Source of the DNA: JAJPJX01 sp964568355 | GTDB taxonomy: Bacteria > Acidobacteriota > Terriglobia > Bryobacterales > Bryobacteraceae | DNA length: 18,375 bases | Assembly: GCA_964568355.1 (NCBI GenBank) | Contig: CAZMRK010000451.1 | Coordinates: 1 to 18,375, forward strand | Reading direction: 5' to 3' | Shown: positions 1 through 7,761 of the stretch, piece by piece | Position numbering within the stretch: the stretch's first letter is position 1 | Layout: each line of letters begins with the position of its first letter | Notes under the pieces: model-generated | Seen by the model: the letters and a program-made list of their open reading frames with translations, nothing else | What the model was told of the DNA's origin: nothing | The model's database searches: none | Made by a program: the position numbers and the translations under genes

Positions 1-1
1 C

Positions 2-853
2 GCCATCCCCTACATCGCCATGGTGGACGCAGGTACGGTGGAGCTCGTGCGCGGACTCGGTGTGGAGGTGGTCAGCTCGGCCGAGCTGGTGCAGCACTTC
101 GAGGCGCGCTGGACGCCCGCCGGGTTGGAATCGCATCTGGAGGCGGGCCGCCGCGTCGACCAGGTGCGCGCGGCCGCGTTCGACCTGATCCGGGAGCGCA
201 CCCGTAACGGCCTCTCCATCTCGGAGTTCGAGGTAAAGCGGTTCATTCTGGAGCATTTTGCCGCCAACGATCTCTTCACCGATCACGGCCCGATTGTAGG
301 TGCGAACGGCAATGCCTCCAATCCCCACTACGAACCCTTCGAAAGCGCTTCGGCGATGATCCGGCCGGGCGATTTTGTCCTGCTGGACATGTGGGCCAAG
401 CTGGACCGGCCCGAGGCAATTTATTACGACATCACCTGGACCGGCTTCTGCGGCGATACGCCGGCCGAGGAGATGCGCAAAGTCTTTGCCATCGTGCGAG
501 ATGCCCGCGATGCCGCCATCCGGCGGATCCAGAGTGCGGTGTCCAGCGGAGAATCGCTGCGCGGCTTCCAGGTGGACGATGCCGCCCGCAGCTATATCCA
601 GGGCCACGGCTTCGGATCCTACTTCGTGCACCGCACCGGTCACTCCATCGGACAGGAGGTGCACGGGAACGGCGCCAACATGGACAATCTCGAAACCCAC
701 GACGAGCGGCGTGTGGCTCCCTGGACCGGCTTTTCTGTGGAGCCGGGGATCTACCTGGCTGATTTCGGCGTGCGCAGCGAAGTCAATGTCTTTGTCGGCG
801 ACCAGGAAGCCCGGGTCACCGGGGAGATCCAGCGTGAACTGGTGGTCCTGTAA
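2..853 (+). CDS. M24 family metallopeptidase (Xaa-Pro dipeptidase/aminopeptidase-like), 5' partial
   Basis: The reading frame is open back to base 2 (Ala-Ile-Pro-Tyr-Ile-Ala before the Met at 20), so the N-terminal part lies outside the window. The visible part is the pita-bread catalytic domain of M24 peptidases, which use two metal ions to remove N-terminal residues or to split X-Pro dipeptides. Counting from the Met at 20, the five expected metal ligands are present: D123 (LLDMW), D137 (YYDITWTG), H208 (HRTGHSIG), E241 (SVEPGIYL) and E254 (VRSEVNVF). The two aspartates are 14 residues apart, slightly more than in many family members, because of a short insertion. There is no signal peptide in the part that can be seen, so a cytoplasmic role in peptide turnover is likely. 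The protein could be an aminopeptidase P or a prolidase; the missing N-terminus would help decide. It ends 54 bases before the ECF promoter of the next gene. Confidence 0.88.
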   Translation, partial: AIPYIAMVDAGTVELVRGLGVEVVSSAELVQHFEARWTPAGLESHLEAGRRVDQVRAAAFDLIRERTRNGLSISEFEVKRFILEHFAANDLFTDHGPIVGANGNASNPHYEPFESASAMIRPGDFVLLDMWAKLDRPEAIYYDITWTGFCGDTPAEEMRKVFAIVRDARDAAIRRIQSAVSSGESLRGFQVDDAARSYIQGHGFGSYFVHRTGHSIGQEVHGNGANMDNLETHDERRVAPWTGFSVEPGIYLADFGVRSEVNVFVGDQEARVTGEIQRELVVL

Positions 854-906
854 CCGATCGCCGCATTACCCACAAGTCGTTGAAATACTATACACTTAAA
901 GTAGCC

Positions 907-935
907 GGAACTTTTGTCCTGGGAACGGAGTCTAA
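907..935 (+). promoter_or_regulatory. ECF sigma-type promoter (GGAACTT / TCTAA)
   Basis: GGAACTT at 907..913 and TCTAA at 931..935 are separated by 17 bases. This matches the RpoE/AlgU class of ECF promoters (GAACTT-type -35, TCTRA-type -10). A transcript would start near 942, about 50 bases before the preferred start of the ECF sigma gene. The natural reading is autoactivation by the sigma factor encoded directly downstream. The motif is seen in the sequence; the sigma factor that uses it is inferred. Confidence 0.7.
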
Positions 936-994
936 GCTTTACAGGACAGAAGGTTTTTGGTAGTTTTAAGTCTGGTTTTGTGAAAGGGTCTCTC

Positions 995-1660
995 GTGGGC
1001 ACTTCCATCTTGGACTTAAACTCGGACCGGGGTCCAGAGCCCGGCTTGGATTGGGAGGATCTGGAATTGGTCGCCGCGCTGCGCGAGGGCGCGGAGGAAG
1101 CTTACGAGATACTACTGTCCCGATTCCAGCAGCCCGTCTACAACCTGGCTCTGCGTCTGCTAAACGATCAGTCGGACGCTTGCGATGTGGTGCAAGAGGT
1201 TTTTCTGAAGGTCTTTCGGAACGTCAATCAGTTCCGCGGACAGAGCAGTTTAAAAACCTGGATTTACCGCATCGCGATCAACGAGGCCCACAATCAGCGG
1301 CGGTGGTTTTTCCGGCATCGGCACCGCGAGGTTGGACTGGAGGAAGAGCAAGACGATTCCCGGGGCATGGTGGATGTAATTCCTGACTCCGGTCCCTCTC
1401 CGTTCGATTACGTCTTCGATCAGGAGAAACACGTGCTGATTGAGGAGGCGTTGGAGAGGGTAAATCCGACGTTCCGCGAAGTCGTGGCGTTGCGCGACAT
1501 CATGGATTTGAGTTACGAGGAGATCGCTGACGTCCTTCAGTTATCTCTAGGGACCGTAAAATCGAGAATCTTGCGGGGCCGCGAAGCCCTGCGAGAAGCC
1601 CTGGCCGGCAGGTTGGAGCCGCAACCCGCTTTGCGCTTAGTGGCCAAAACGGCTGAGTAA
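995..1660 (+). CDS. ECF (RpoE-like) sigma-70 family RNA polymerase sigma factor
   Basis: A 221-residue group 4 sigma factor. Region 2 covers roughly residues 40..105 and includes the stretch around DVVQEVFLKVFRNVNQF and the DNA-melting segment KTWIYRIAINEAHNQRR. Region 4 lies near residues 165..212 (LSYEEIADVLQLSLGTVKSRI, the helix-turn-helix that reads the -35 box). Between them is an acidic linker, as is usual for two-domain ECF factors. I chose the GTG at 995 because AAAGGG at 983..988 sits six bases upstream. The longest open frame begins at a TTG at 914, which lies inside the ECF promoter and so is unlikely to be transcribed. A GTG at 980 is also possible. The anti-sigma gene follows after seven bases, so the two are cotranscribed. 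The protein directs RNA polymerase to stress or envelope genes once released from its partner. Confidence 0.93.
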   Translation: MGTSILDLNSDRGPEPGLDWEDLELVAALREGAEEAYEILLSRFQQPVYNLALRLLNDQSDACDVVQEVFLKVFRNVNQFRGQSSLKTWIYRIAINEAHNQRRWFFRHRHREVGLEEEQDDSRGMVDVIPDSGPSPFDYVFDQEKHVLIEEALERVNPTFREVVALRDIMDLSYEEIADVLQLSLGTVKSRILRGREALREALAGRLEPQPALRLVAKTAE

Positions 1661-1667
1661 ACTACGT

Positions 1668-2348
1668 ATGAGCTGCCAAGAGGTGCAAAAATCCATTTCG
1701 GCTTTCGTCGACCGGTCTTTAGGCGCGGAAGAGCACGAAACCGTCCGGGTGCACCTGGAGAACTGCCGGATGTGCCACGTGCGCGCAGAGCAGGTCTCGC
1801 GCCTGCGCAGCGAAATACGCAGCATGCCCATGGCAGTGCCTCCCGCGATTCTGGCCAGCCGGCTGCGCGTACTGGCATCGCATGAGCGTGCCCGCGCCCT
1901 TGCCCACCGCAGCTATGCGGCGTTATGGAAATACTGGCGGGAGCGTCTGGCTCTCACCGTCAACAATCTGATGCGGCCGGTGGCTCTGCCGTTTGCAGGA
2001 GGTCTTCTTTCGGCTCTCTTCCTCTTCGGCATGTTGGTGCCGACCCTGGGCTTCCATCACAATTTCCGCAACGACGTTCCAATTGGGCTATACACCCAGG
2101 CCTCGGTCGATGAGATCTCGCCGTTCGGCATTACCACCGACGATACCGTGGTCGAGTTGACGATCGACGAAAAAGGCCAGATTACCGACTACTTCATTCC
2201 CGCGGGCAAAGACAGCCAGCAGTTGGAAGCGAACATCGCCAATATGGTCCTGTTCTCGACCTTCACCCCCGCCACCTGGTTCGGACAGCCGACCTCGAGC
2301 AAGATCCTGGTTTCTTTCCGCCGCAGCCACATCGTGGTGAGAGGTTAA
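1668..2348 (+). CDS. Membrane-anchored zinc-finger anti-sigma factor with a C-terminal extracytoplasmic domain
   Basis: A 226-residue protein. The N-terminus has the anti-sigma zinc-binding pattern: C3, H29, C33 and C36, with an H-x3-C-x2-C core (HLENCRMC). This is the fold that clamps an ECF sigma factor in the cytoplasm. A single hydrophobic segment at about 107..128 (PVALPFAGGLLSALFLFGML) crosses the membrane. Residues 130..226 would therefore face the periplasm. Their order (LTIDEKGQITDYFI, then LFSTFTPATWFGQP, then ILVSF) resembles the TonB C-terminal fold, which is an inference from pattern only. The start codon is seven bases after the sigma stop and has no Shine-Dalgarno sequence, so translation is probably coupled to the sigma gene. 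Its role is to hold the upstream sigma factor inactive until a signal reaches the outer domain. Confidence 0.87.
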   Translation: MSCQEVQKSISAFVDRSLGAEEHETVRVHLENCRMCHVRAEQVSRLRSEIRSMPMAVPPAILASRLRVLASHERARALAHRSYAALWKYWRERLALTVNNLMRPVALPFAGGLLSALFLFGMLVPTLGFHHNFRNDVPIGLYTQASVDEISPFGITTDDTVVELTIDEKGQITDYFIPAGKDSQQLEANIANMVLFSTFTPATWFGQPTSSKILVSFRRSHIVVRG

Positions 2349-2351
2349 ACC

Positions 2352-2374
2352 GGGCGGGCCGCCGTTCCCCGCCC
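2352..2374 (+). other. GC hairpin in the anti-sigma/rsmA gap
   Basis: GGGCGGG (2352..2358) and CCCGCCC (2368..2374) form a perfect seven-pair stem with a nine-base loop. There is no T-tract after it, so it is not a classical terminator. It ends 12 bases before the rsmA start codon, where a ribosome binding site would be expected, so it may lower rsmA translation or weaken read-through from the sigma operon. The stem is visible; its function is a guess. Confidence 0.4.
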
Positions 2375-2386
2375 CGCCTGAACTTC

Positions 2387-3151
2387 GTGTCGCGGCAAAA
2401 ATTCGGGCAGCACTTCCTCATCAAAGGTTCCATCCTCGAACGAATCGCCAGAGCTGCGTGTCCGGAGCCGGAACTCCTGGTCATCGAGATCGGCCCCGGA
2501 CGGGGAGCGCTCACCGAGCGGTTGCTCACGCGAGCGGCCAGAATCGTGGCGATCGAGATCGACCCCTATCTGGTGGAACATCTGCGGCAAAAATTCTGCG
2601 GCCAGAAGCATCTCACGATAATCGAAGCGGATGCGCTGGCCACCGACCTGGCCCAATGGGGGCCGGCGGTGGTCGCCGGAAACCTGCCCTATTACGCCGC
2701 CACGCCCATCATGGAAGCAACCGTAGCGCTGGGTGCAAGCCTGCGCCGCGCCGTATTTCTGATTCAGAAGGAGGTGGCCGAGCGGATCACGGCAACTCCC
2801 GGCAGCCGGGACTACGGCTACCTCTCGGTGCAGATGGGGCTCTGGGCGGAATGCCGCTATCTGTTTGACGTCAAGCCGTCGGCATTCCACCCGCCGCCGA
2901 AGGTCGATTCGGCAGTCCTGCTGTTCGAGCCGCACGGCCGGGCGGAGGAGCTCGGCATCCGGGATCCGGCCGCATTTTTGGCGTTCGTCTCCCAGTGTTT
3001 CCGGCAAAAGCGCAAAACGATCCGGAACAATCTGGCCGCCGTGCTGGGGAAAGATGTTCTGGAGAACTGGCCGGAAGCATCCCTGCGCGCCGAGCAGCTT
3101 TCTCTGGCCCGGTTTGCGGAAATGTATTGCCGCGCCTACCCGGAGGGCTGA
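2387..3151 (+). CDS. rsmA: 16S rRNA (adenine(1518)-N6/adenine(1519)-N6)-dimethyltransferase
   Basis: RsmA (KsgA) dimethylates two adjacent adenines in the loop of helix 45 of 16S rRNA, using S-adenosylmethionine, late in small-subunit assembly. The protein has 254 residues, near the usual length. It shows the N-terminal KFGQHFL signature (residues 5..11), the SAM-binding loop EIGPGRG (34..40), the acidic EIDP motif (57..60) and the catalytic NLPY motif (99..102). The FHPPPKVDSAV segment, also typical of the family, follows. The GTG start is 38 bases after the anti-sigma stop, and I see no Shine-Dalgarno sequence, only the GC hairpin. It may be read from the sigma operon. Its 3' end lies four bases from the 3' end of the converging ppa gene, so there is no room for a separate terminator. 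Confidence 0.96.
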   Translation: MSRQKFGQHFLIKGSILERIARAACPEPELLVIEIGPGRGALTERLLTRAARIVAIEIDPYLVEHLRQKFCGQKHLTIIEADALATDLAQWGPAVVAGNLPYYAATPIMEATVALGASLRRAVFLIQKEVAERITATPGSRDYGYLSVQMGLWAECRYLFDVKPSAFHPPPKVDSAVLLFEPHGRAEELGIRDPAAFLAFVSQCFRQKRKTIRNNLAAVLGKDVLENWPEASLRAEQLSLARFAEMYCRAYPEG

Positions 3152-3155
3152 ACGG

Positions 3156-3707
3156 CTATTCAGCCACCGGCACTTCCGGAGTGTGCACGGTCAGATAGCG
3201 GTCGCGCGCCGTGCGAATGGTTTCGCGCGCCTCGCGCGGCCCCTTCCATCCCCTCATGAGCGTCTTCTTGCCTTCCAGCTCCTTATAGATGGAAAAAAAG
3301 TGCTCGATCTCGCGCAGTGCGTGGCGGAACACCTGATCGATCGTGTGAATCTGGTCGAAGCGCGGGTCGCGAGTCGGTACCGCCAGGACTTTCTGGTCCG
3401 GCTCGTCGCCATCGATCATCTCGAGCAAGCCCACCGGACGCGCCATGATGAGGCAGCCGGTGAAGGTAGGCTCGGAAACCATAACCAGGATATCCAGCGG
3501 GTCGCCGTCTTCGGCCAGGGTGCCGGGAATGAAACCATAGTCGCCCGGATAGTGCATCGGCGAATATAGGGCGCGGTCCATGCGGAAGACTCCGAGCTTG
3601 CCGTCATACTCGTACTTATTGGAGGAGTTCTTCGGAATTTCCACAATGGTGCGGACAATTTCCGGGGATTCTGCGCCGGGATCCAGGTCGTAAAGTCGTT
3701 GCTCCAC
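3156..3707 (-). CDS. ppa: Family I inorganic pyrophosphatase
   Basis: Hydrolyses pyrophosphate to two phosphates in the cytoplasm and so pulls biosynthetic reactions forward. The 183-residue length fits family I. The PROSITE core DGDPLD (residues 67..72) is present. Residues that match the E. coli active site, mostly shifted by two, include E33, R45, Y57, D67, D69, D72, D99, D104 and K106. Y141 and K142 lie in the IYKELEGKK segment. The start is GTG at 3707..3705, nine bases after the stop of the permease gene, with no clear Shine-Dalgarno sequence. That suggests translation depends on read-through of the permease mRNA. The gene converges on rsmA with a four-base gap. The identification is secure; the operon link is inferred from spacing. 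Confidence 0.96.
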   Translation of the reverse strand: MEQRLYDLDPGAESPEIVRTIVEIPKNSSNKYEYDGKLGVFRMDRALYSPMHYPGDYGFIPGTLAEDGDPLDILVMVSEPTFTGCLIMARPVGLLEMIDGDEPDQKVLAVPTRDPRFDQIHTIDQVFRHALREIEHFFSIYKELEGKKTLMRGWKGPREARETIRTARDRYLTVHTPEVPVAE

Positions 3708-3716
3708 CCTGATAGC

Positions 3717-5057
3717 TTAACGTAAGAGGGCGTGAGCGGCCAACACGATGGCGAAGCCCACCAGGGAAACCACGATCTTCATGGAACTCCAGCTTTGCAG
3801 CGTTTGCGGCACGGTCATACCGAAATACTGGTTGACCAGCCAGAAGCCGGCATCGTTCACATGCGAGAGCACGGTGCCGCCGCAGCAGACCGCGAGCACG
3901 ATGAATTCCGGGCTGTAGCCGTGGAAGGCCTTCATCAGCGGGGCGACAATGCCCGCGGCGGTGATGATCGCCACCGTGGCGGATCCCTGCGCGATGCGCA
4001 TCGCCGCGGCGATCAGGTAGGCCACGATGAGCGGCGAAATATTGGAGCTGGCCAGCAGGTTTCCCGCATAGGGGCCCACGCCGGAATCCACGATGACCTG
4101 CTTGAAAGCTCCGCCGCCGCCCATGATCACCAGCAGGCTGCCGGTAGGCGCCAGGGAATCCGTGGCCATGCGCGAGATCTGGCTCAGGTTGAGACCGCGG
4201 CGCAGGCCCAGGAAAAACATCGCGGCCAGCGCCGTAACCAGCAGCGCCGTGAACGGATGCCCGAAGAAGCCCAGGATCTGCTTGCCGGGCACATTCCACA
4301 TTCCCGCCAAGGTGGCTGCGAAGATGAACAGCACCGGCAGCGTAAGAAGCAGCAGCACCAGCGGCACCGAAGGCAGCTTTTGCTGAGAGGCGGTGCGTTC
4401 CGGCTCAGTCGAGGCCATGGCCGGCACCGGAATGAACATGCGCTTGGCCATCCAGCCGCCATAGAAAATGCCGCCGGCAATCGCCATCGGAATGGAGACC
4501 GCAATGCCATAAAGAATGGTGCGTCCGAGATCCGCGCCGAGCAGTTGCGCCGCCCCAGCCGGCGCCGGATGCGGCGGAACCAGGGCGTGCGTCACCGTGA
4601 GCGCGCAGGTCATGGGCAGGCCGTAGAGCAGGAGCGAACGCTTGGATTCGCGCGCCAGGCTCCAGACCAGCGGCACCATGATAATAAAGCCGACTTCAAA
4701 GAAGATCGGCAGGCCCACCAGAAAAGTGGCCGCCAGCACGGCCCAGGCCGCCCGATCCCGCCCGAACTTTTCGAGCAGCCAGTCGGCCAGCGCCCGGCCT
4801 CCGCCGGAGTGTTCCAGGTACTGGCCGATCATGGCGCCCAATCCCACCACCACCGCGATGAATCCGAGCGCATCTCCGAAACCGGCCTGGATCGACTTCA
4901 GCACAGCCTGCGGCTGCATACCGGCCGCCAGGCCCAGCACCATGCTCGAAAGAATCAACGCCAGAAAGGCGTGGAGCTTGACGGCGAGAATCAGAATCAA
5001 TAAAAGGACAATCGAACCCAGGGTCAGGGCGATCAGATAAGGACCGTTTGCGGGCAT
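3717..5057 (-). CDS. GntP-family gluconate:H+ symporter (permease)
   Basis: A 446-residue inner-membrane transporter rich in hydrophobic helices, as in the GntP/GntT/GntU family, which takes up gluconate or related sugar acids with protons. Recognisable family segments include FLVGLPIFFEVGFIIMVPL, the HALVPPHPAPAGAAQLLGAD loop, GGGGAFKQVIVDSGVG, and GGTVLSHVNDAGFWLVNQYF near the C-terminus. Length is close to the family norm of about 440..450. The ATG at 5057 has TAGAAT 11 bases upstream, a possible -10 box, but I find no good -35. The gene is followed after nine bases by ppa. No gluconate kinase or GntR regulator is in view, so the true substrate (gluconate, idonate, glycerate or another hydroxy acid) stays open. 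Confidence 0.92.
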   Translation of the reverse strand: MPANGPYLIALTLGSIVLLLILILAVKLHAFLALILSSMVLGLAAGMQPQAVLKSIQAGFGDALGFIAVVVGLGAMIGQYLEHSGGGRALADWLLEKFGRDRAAWAVLAATFLVGLPIFFEVGFIIMVPLVWSLARESKRSLLLYGLPMTCALTVTHALVPPHPAPAGAAQLLGADLGRTILYGIAVSIPMAIAGGIFYGGWMAKRMFIPVPAMASTEPERTASQQKLPSVPLVLLLLTLPVLFIFAATLAGMWNVPGKQILGFFGHPFTALLVTALAAMFFLGLRRGLNLSQISRMATDSLAPTGSLLVIMGGGGAFKQVIVDSGVGPYAGNLLASSNISPLIVAYLIAAAMRIAQGSATVAIITAAGIVAPLMKAFHGYSPEFIVLAVCCGGTVLSHVNDAGFWLVNQYFGMTVPQTLQSWSSMKIVVSLVGFAIVLAAHALLR

Positions 5058-5074
5058 GAGTAGCCGCTATTCTA

Positions 5075-6763
5075 TCAATGACCGGCCAGGTTCACGGGTA
5101 GAATTCCGATGGCTTGCACGCCTTCTTGTGAATCATGGCTGCAAATCACCGTGACAGGAGTGATCCGCAGCCCCGCCGGTACCTGCAGCTCCACCTGATA
5201 AATGCCTACCATGCCCGGCGCCAGGCCGGCAAACCAGATCTGCGCGTCATTCGGCCCGCCGTCCCAGACCTGGCAGTGCAGCGGCATGACCACGCGCGCC
5301 AGCGGATCCGCCGGCGCGGAAACGCCCGTGGCGGCCGGCGGACTCACCGGGCCCAGACCTGCCATATACAGATGGATCGTCTCCCCGGGCTGAGCCGGAT
5401 GATCGGCCGTGACCAGCGCGTCCCAACCCGAATGGACCGCCACAAGCTCCAGACCCTCGCCTTCATAGAATCGTGGGGCGAGGGCCTCCACCTGCAACGA
5501 ATCCGGCCCGGTCACGAAAGGAGAAGAGCCGGATAGCAGTTGGAATGGGGTCGCGCCGGCCGGCCACTCCCAGGGCACCTGCCAGAGGATCTCCGTCGGC
5601 GTCACCAGCGCCAGCGGCATGGGCACTCCGCCCAGTTTGATCCCGACGCCCGCAAGCGTATCCGGCAGGGGCGACGTACCGGCGGCGCTCGCGGCAGCCA
5701 GAGCCGTTCCGGTCACACGCACCAGCGTTCCGGAAACGGCCTGCTCCACGCTGGTGATATTGGGCGTTCGCGATACCAGTTCCAGCACCTCTCCCGAACC
5801 GGTCCCGATGCGGATCATCCGTCCTTCTCCGGTCACCGCATAAACGAACTGCCCGTTGCCGGTGAGGATCGCCTCCACGATTCCGGCGGGATCGTCGCTC
5901 AACCGGCGCAGGCCGCTGCCATCGCTGTGCACCAGGTACACCTGTCCCCGGTCCAGAAACAGGACGAGCGATCCATCCCCCGTCATGCTCGCCCCAAAGC
6001 TCGCCGGATCGTCGCCGGAGAGTTCCGCCAACACCGTCTCCGCTCCGGACCTCACGTCGTACGCGATCAGCTTGGAGCCGGGGCCGGTAGACTGATAGAC
6101 CACCAGCGTCGCCGCGTCATTGACCATGGCATCCGCCGCCGCGTGGGAGTTCGATAAGGTCTCCGTTCCCGATTTCCGCCAGAGCACCAGAGAATCGTCG
6201 GATGTCGCCAGGACGGTGCCATCGAATGCAATGCGGCGGCGAGCTCCGGATGGCCGAATCATGTAGGGCACCGTGGTCGCGGCGCCCGATTGCAGATCGA
6301 TGAGCTGCGTCGCCGGCGTCGGAAATATGGCGGTCATTCCGAAGTAAAGCGCATAGCGGCCGTTGCGGCTGATGCGCACATAGCCTGCCGCGACGCGCTC
6401 CGTCTGCCCGGCGCCGACAATGTGGCCTTGATGCTGCTCGACCGGGATACATCCGCTGCCGCCGCTGCACGGCCGGCTGGCGGTGTACGCCAGTACGGTG
6501 CCGTCGGCGCTGACGTCCGGAGCGGTCAGCAGATAGAAGTTTTCTGTCGTCCGGCCAAGCGAGGCTCCGGGAGCCTGCTGGGCGTAGAGATGAATGCCCG
6601 TTGCATCCATCCGGAATAGCTTGGCAAACAGGAACTGGGTGGAACCGCTGAGCCGCAGGGAAGAGGAAAAATAGAGGACGGATCCGTCGTCGGGGGTGGC
6701 AAGGTCCTGAAACTGGGCCAGAAGACTCCCCGCCGCGAGCCATGCCAATACAAGAGCCCGCAT
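5075..6763 (-). CDS. Secreted beta-propeller-like protein with a TIGR03437-type C-terminal domain
   Basis: A 562-residue exported protein. Residues 1..17 (MRALVLAWLAAGSLLAQ) form a signal peptide. The middle, about 20..330, has repeats of the form 'SADGTVLAYTAS', 'SRNGRYALYF', 'TGDGSLVLFL' and 'TGNGQFVYAV', typical of WD40-like/TolB propeller blades. From about residue 335 a TIG-like segment (ITSVEQAVSGTLVRVTGTAL) leads into IKLGGVPMPLALVTPTEILW and YMAGLGPVSPPAATG, then APGMVGIYQVELQVPAGL. The last part resembles the domain annotated 'Solibacter uncharacterized C-terminal domain', which is greatly expanded in Solibacter-type acidobacteria. The function is unknown; surface or extracellular binding is plausible. 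Its stop lies 17 bases upstream of the permease start. The ATG is preceded by GAGAG, a weak Shine-Dalgarno sequence. Confidence 0.85.
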   Translation of the reverse strand: MRALVLAWLAAGSLLAQFQDLATPDDGSVLYFSSSLRLSGSTQFLFAKLFRMDATGIHLYAQQAPGASLGRTTENFYLLTAPDVSADGTVLAYTASRPCSGGSGCIPVEQHQGHIVGAGQTERVAAGYVRISRNGRYALYFGMTAIFPTPATQLIDLQSGAATTVPYMIRPSGARRRIAFDGTVLATSDDSLVLWRKSGTETLSNSHAAADAMVNDAATLVVYQSTGPGSKLIAYDVRSGAETVLAELSGDDPASFGASMTGDGSLVLFLDRGQVYLVHSDGSGLRRLSDDPAGIVEAILTGNGQFVYAVTGEGRMIRIGTGSGEVLELVSRTPNITSVEQAVSGTLVRVTGTALAAASAAGTSPLPDTLAGVGIKLGGVPMPLALVTPTEILWQVPWEWPAGATPFQLLSGSSPFVTGPDSLQVEALAPRFYEGEGLELVAVHSGWDALVTADHPAQPGETIHLYMAGLGPVSPPAATGVSAPADPLARVVMPLHCQVWDGGPNDAQIWFAGLAPGMVGIYQVELQVPAGLRITPVTVICSHDSQEGVQAIGILPVNLAGH

Positions 6764-6811
6764 TCGCTCTCAGCATAGAGGATTCCAGCCGGGCGCGAAA
6801 GCCATTGGCCG

Positions 6812-6820
6812 TGCTATCCT
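6812..6820 (+). promoter_or_regulatory. Possible extended -10 for the DUF4159 gene
   Basis: TGCTATCCT at 6812..6820 reads as an extended -10 (TGn-TATCCT) in the 80-base divergent gap between the TIGR03437-type gene and the DUF4159 gene. I see no good -35. A transcript would begin around 6827, giving a leader of about 17 bases. Tentative. Confidence 0.3.
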
Positions 6821-6843
6821 GAAGCCGACTTCGGTCGTTGCCT

Positions 6844-7671
6844 ATGCGTCTCCGCAATGCACTCGCCGTGGTGTCACTGGGACTGGCCTTCTGGGGGGCG
6901 CTTCGCGCACAACGGCCCTTCCGTGAGTATCCCGCGATCGAGTATGGCGACTTCCCCGTTCCCTCCGATTTCAACCAGAAGACCGACTGGACCCGCGCCC
7001 GTTTGCGCTACCCCGACATCACCGGGTATCCCAGCGTGGCCCGCTTCTACTCCAACGGCGAGCAGTTTCCCGGCTATTGGACCATGGACTACCCGCGCTC
7101 GGACCGGCACCTGCTCTCGGGCGTGAAGCGTCTGACCCGGATTGATACACGCGCAGCCGAACAGGTGGTTTCGCTCGACGGTTCCGACGACATCTATAAC
7201 TGGCCGATGTTGTATGCGGTCGAGGTGGGTCATTGGCTCCTCGGCGACAAAGAAGCGCGGCAGTTGCGCGAATACCTGCTGCGCGGCGGCTTCCTCATGG
7301 TGGACGATTTCCACGGCGTCGACGAGTGGGACGTCTTCGTCAGCAGCATGCGGCGCGTCTTTCCCGACCGGCAGATCGTGGACATTCCCAACGAAGATCC
7401 CATCTTCCATACGCTCTACGATCTGGATGAGCGCTTCCAGGTGCCCGGCGCCGTGTATTTCCGCACCGGGAGAACCTACGAAAACGGCGGAATCGAGCCC
7501 CATTGGCGGGCCATCTACGACGACAAAGGGCGCATCATGGTCGCGATCTGCCACAACATGGATCTGGGCGACGCCTGGGAACACGCCGACAATCCCCGCT
7601 ACCCGGAGAAATGGACCTCCCTCGCCTATCGCCTGGCGATGAACTATTTCGTTTACGACCTCACGCACTGA
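6844..7671 (+). CDS. Secreted DUF4159 domain protein
   Basis: A 275-residue protein that consists of a signal peptide (MRLRNALAVVSLGLAFWGAL, cleaved near ALRA-Q) and a DUF4159 domain over the rest. Typical features are RARLRYPDITGYPSVARFYSNG, DDIYNWPMLYAVEVGHWLL, the GGFLMVDDFHG core, and the C-terminal GDAWEHADNPRYPEKW followed by AYRLAMNYFVYDLTH. DUF4159 has a class-I-amidotransferase-like or Rossmann-like look and is often the tail of larger membrane proteins; here it stands alone and is exported. Biochemical function is unknown. I prefer the ATG at 6844 over an in-frame TTG at 6838. Neither has a Shine-Dalgarno sequence. It is divergent from the preceding TIGR03437-type gene. Confidence 0.85.
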   Translation: MRLRNALAVVSLGLAFWGALRAQRPFREYPAIEYGDFPVPSDFNQKTDWTRARLRYPDITGYPSVARFYSNGEQFPGYWTMDYPRSDRHLLSGVKRLTRIDTRAAEQVVSLDGSDDIYNWPMLYAVEVGHWLLGDKEARQLREYLLRGGFLMVDDFHGVDEWDVFVSSMRRVFPDRQIVDIPNEDPIFHTLYDLDERFQVPGAVYFRTGRTYENGGIEPHWRAIYDDKGRIMVAICHNMDLGDAWEHADNPRYPEKWTSLAYRLAMNYFVYDLTH

Positions 7672-7700
7672 GGGAGAAAGATCGAGAATCTCCGTGTGAT

Positions 7701-7714
7701 CGAGCACCTGCTCG
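7701..7714 (+). other. Short hairpin after the DUF4159 gene
   Basis: CGAGCA (7701..7706) and TGCTCG (7709..7714) are a perfect six-base inverted repeat separated by only two bases, so about four pairs can form in RNA. There is no T-run. It lies in the 90-base gap before the DUF4440-like gene, which otherwise shows only that gene's ribosome binding site. It might be a weak processing site or terminator. Confidence 0.25.
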
Positions 7715-7761
7715 GGAATCGTGTCCGCGCGGGCAAGCATCACCATCGCAGAGGTAGACGA

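Noticed and set aside
914..994. TTG-initiated N-terminal extension of the sigma factor
   Set aside because: The TTG is between the -35 and -10 of the ECF promoter, and the added residues do not resemble sigma factors.
3732..5003. 423-residue open frame on the plus strand
   Set aside because: Antisense shadow of the GntP permease. The protein is rich in His, Arg and Gln with no family likeness.
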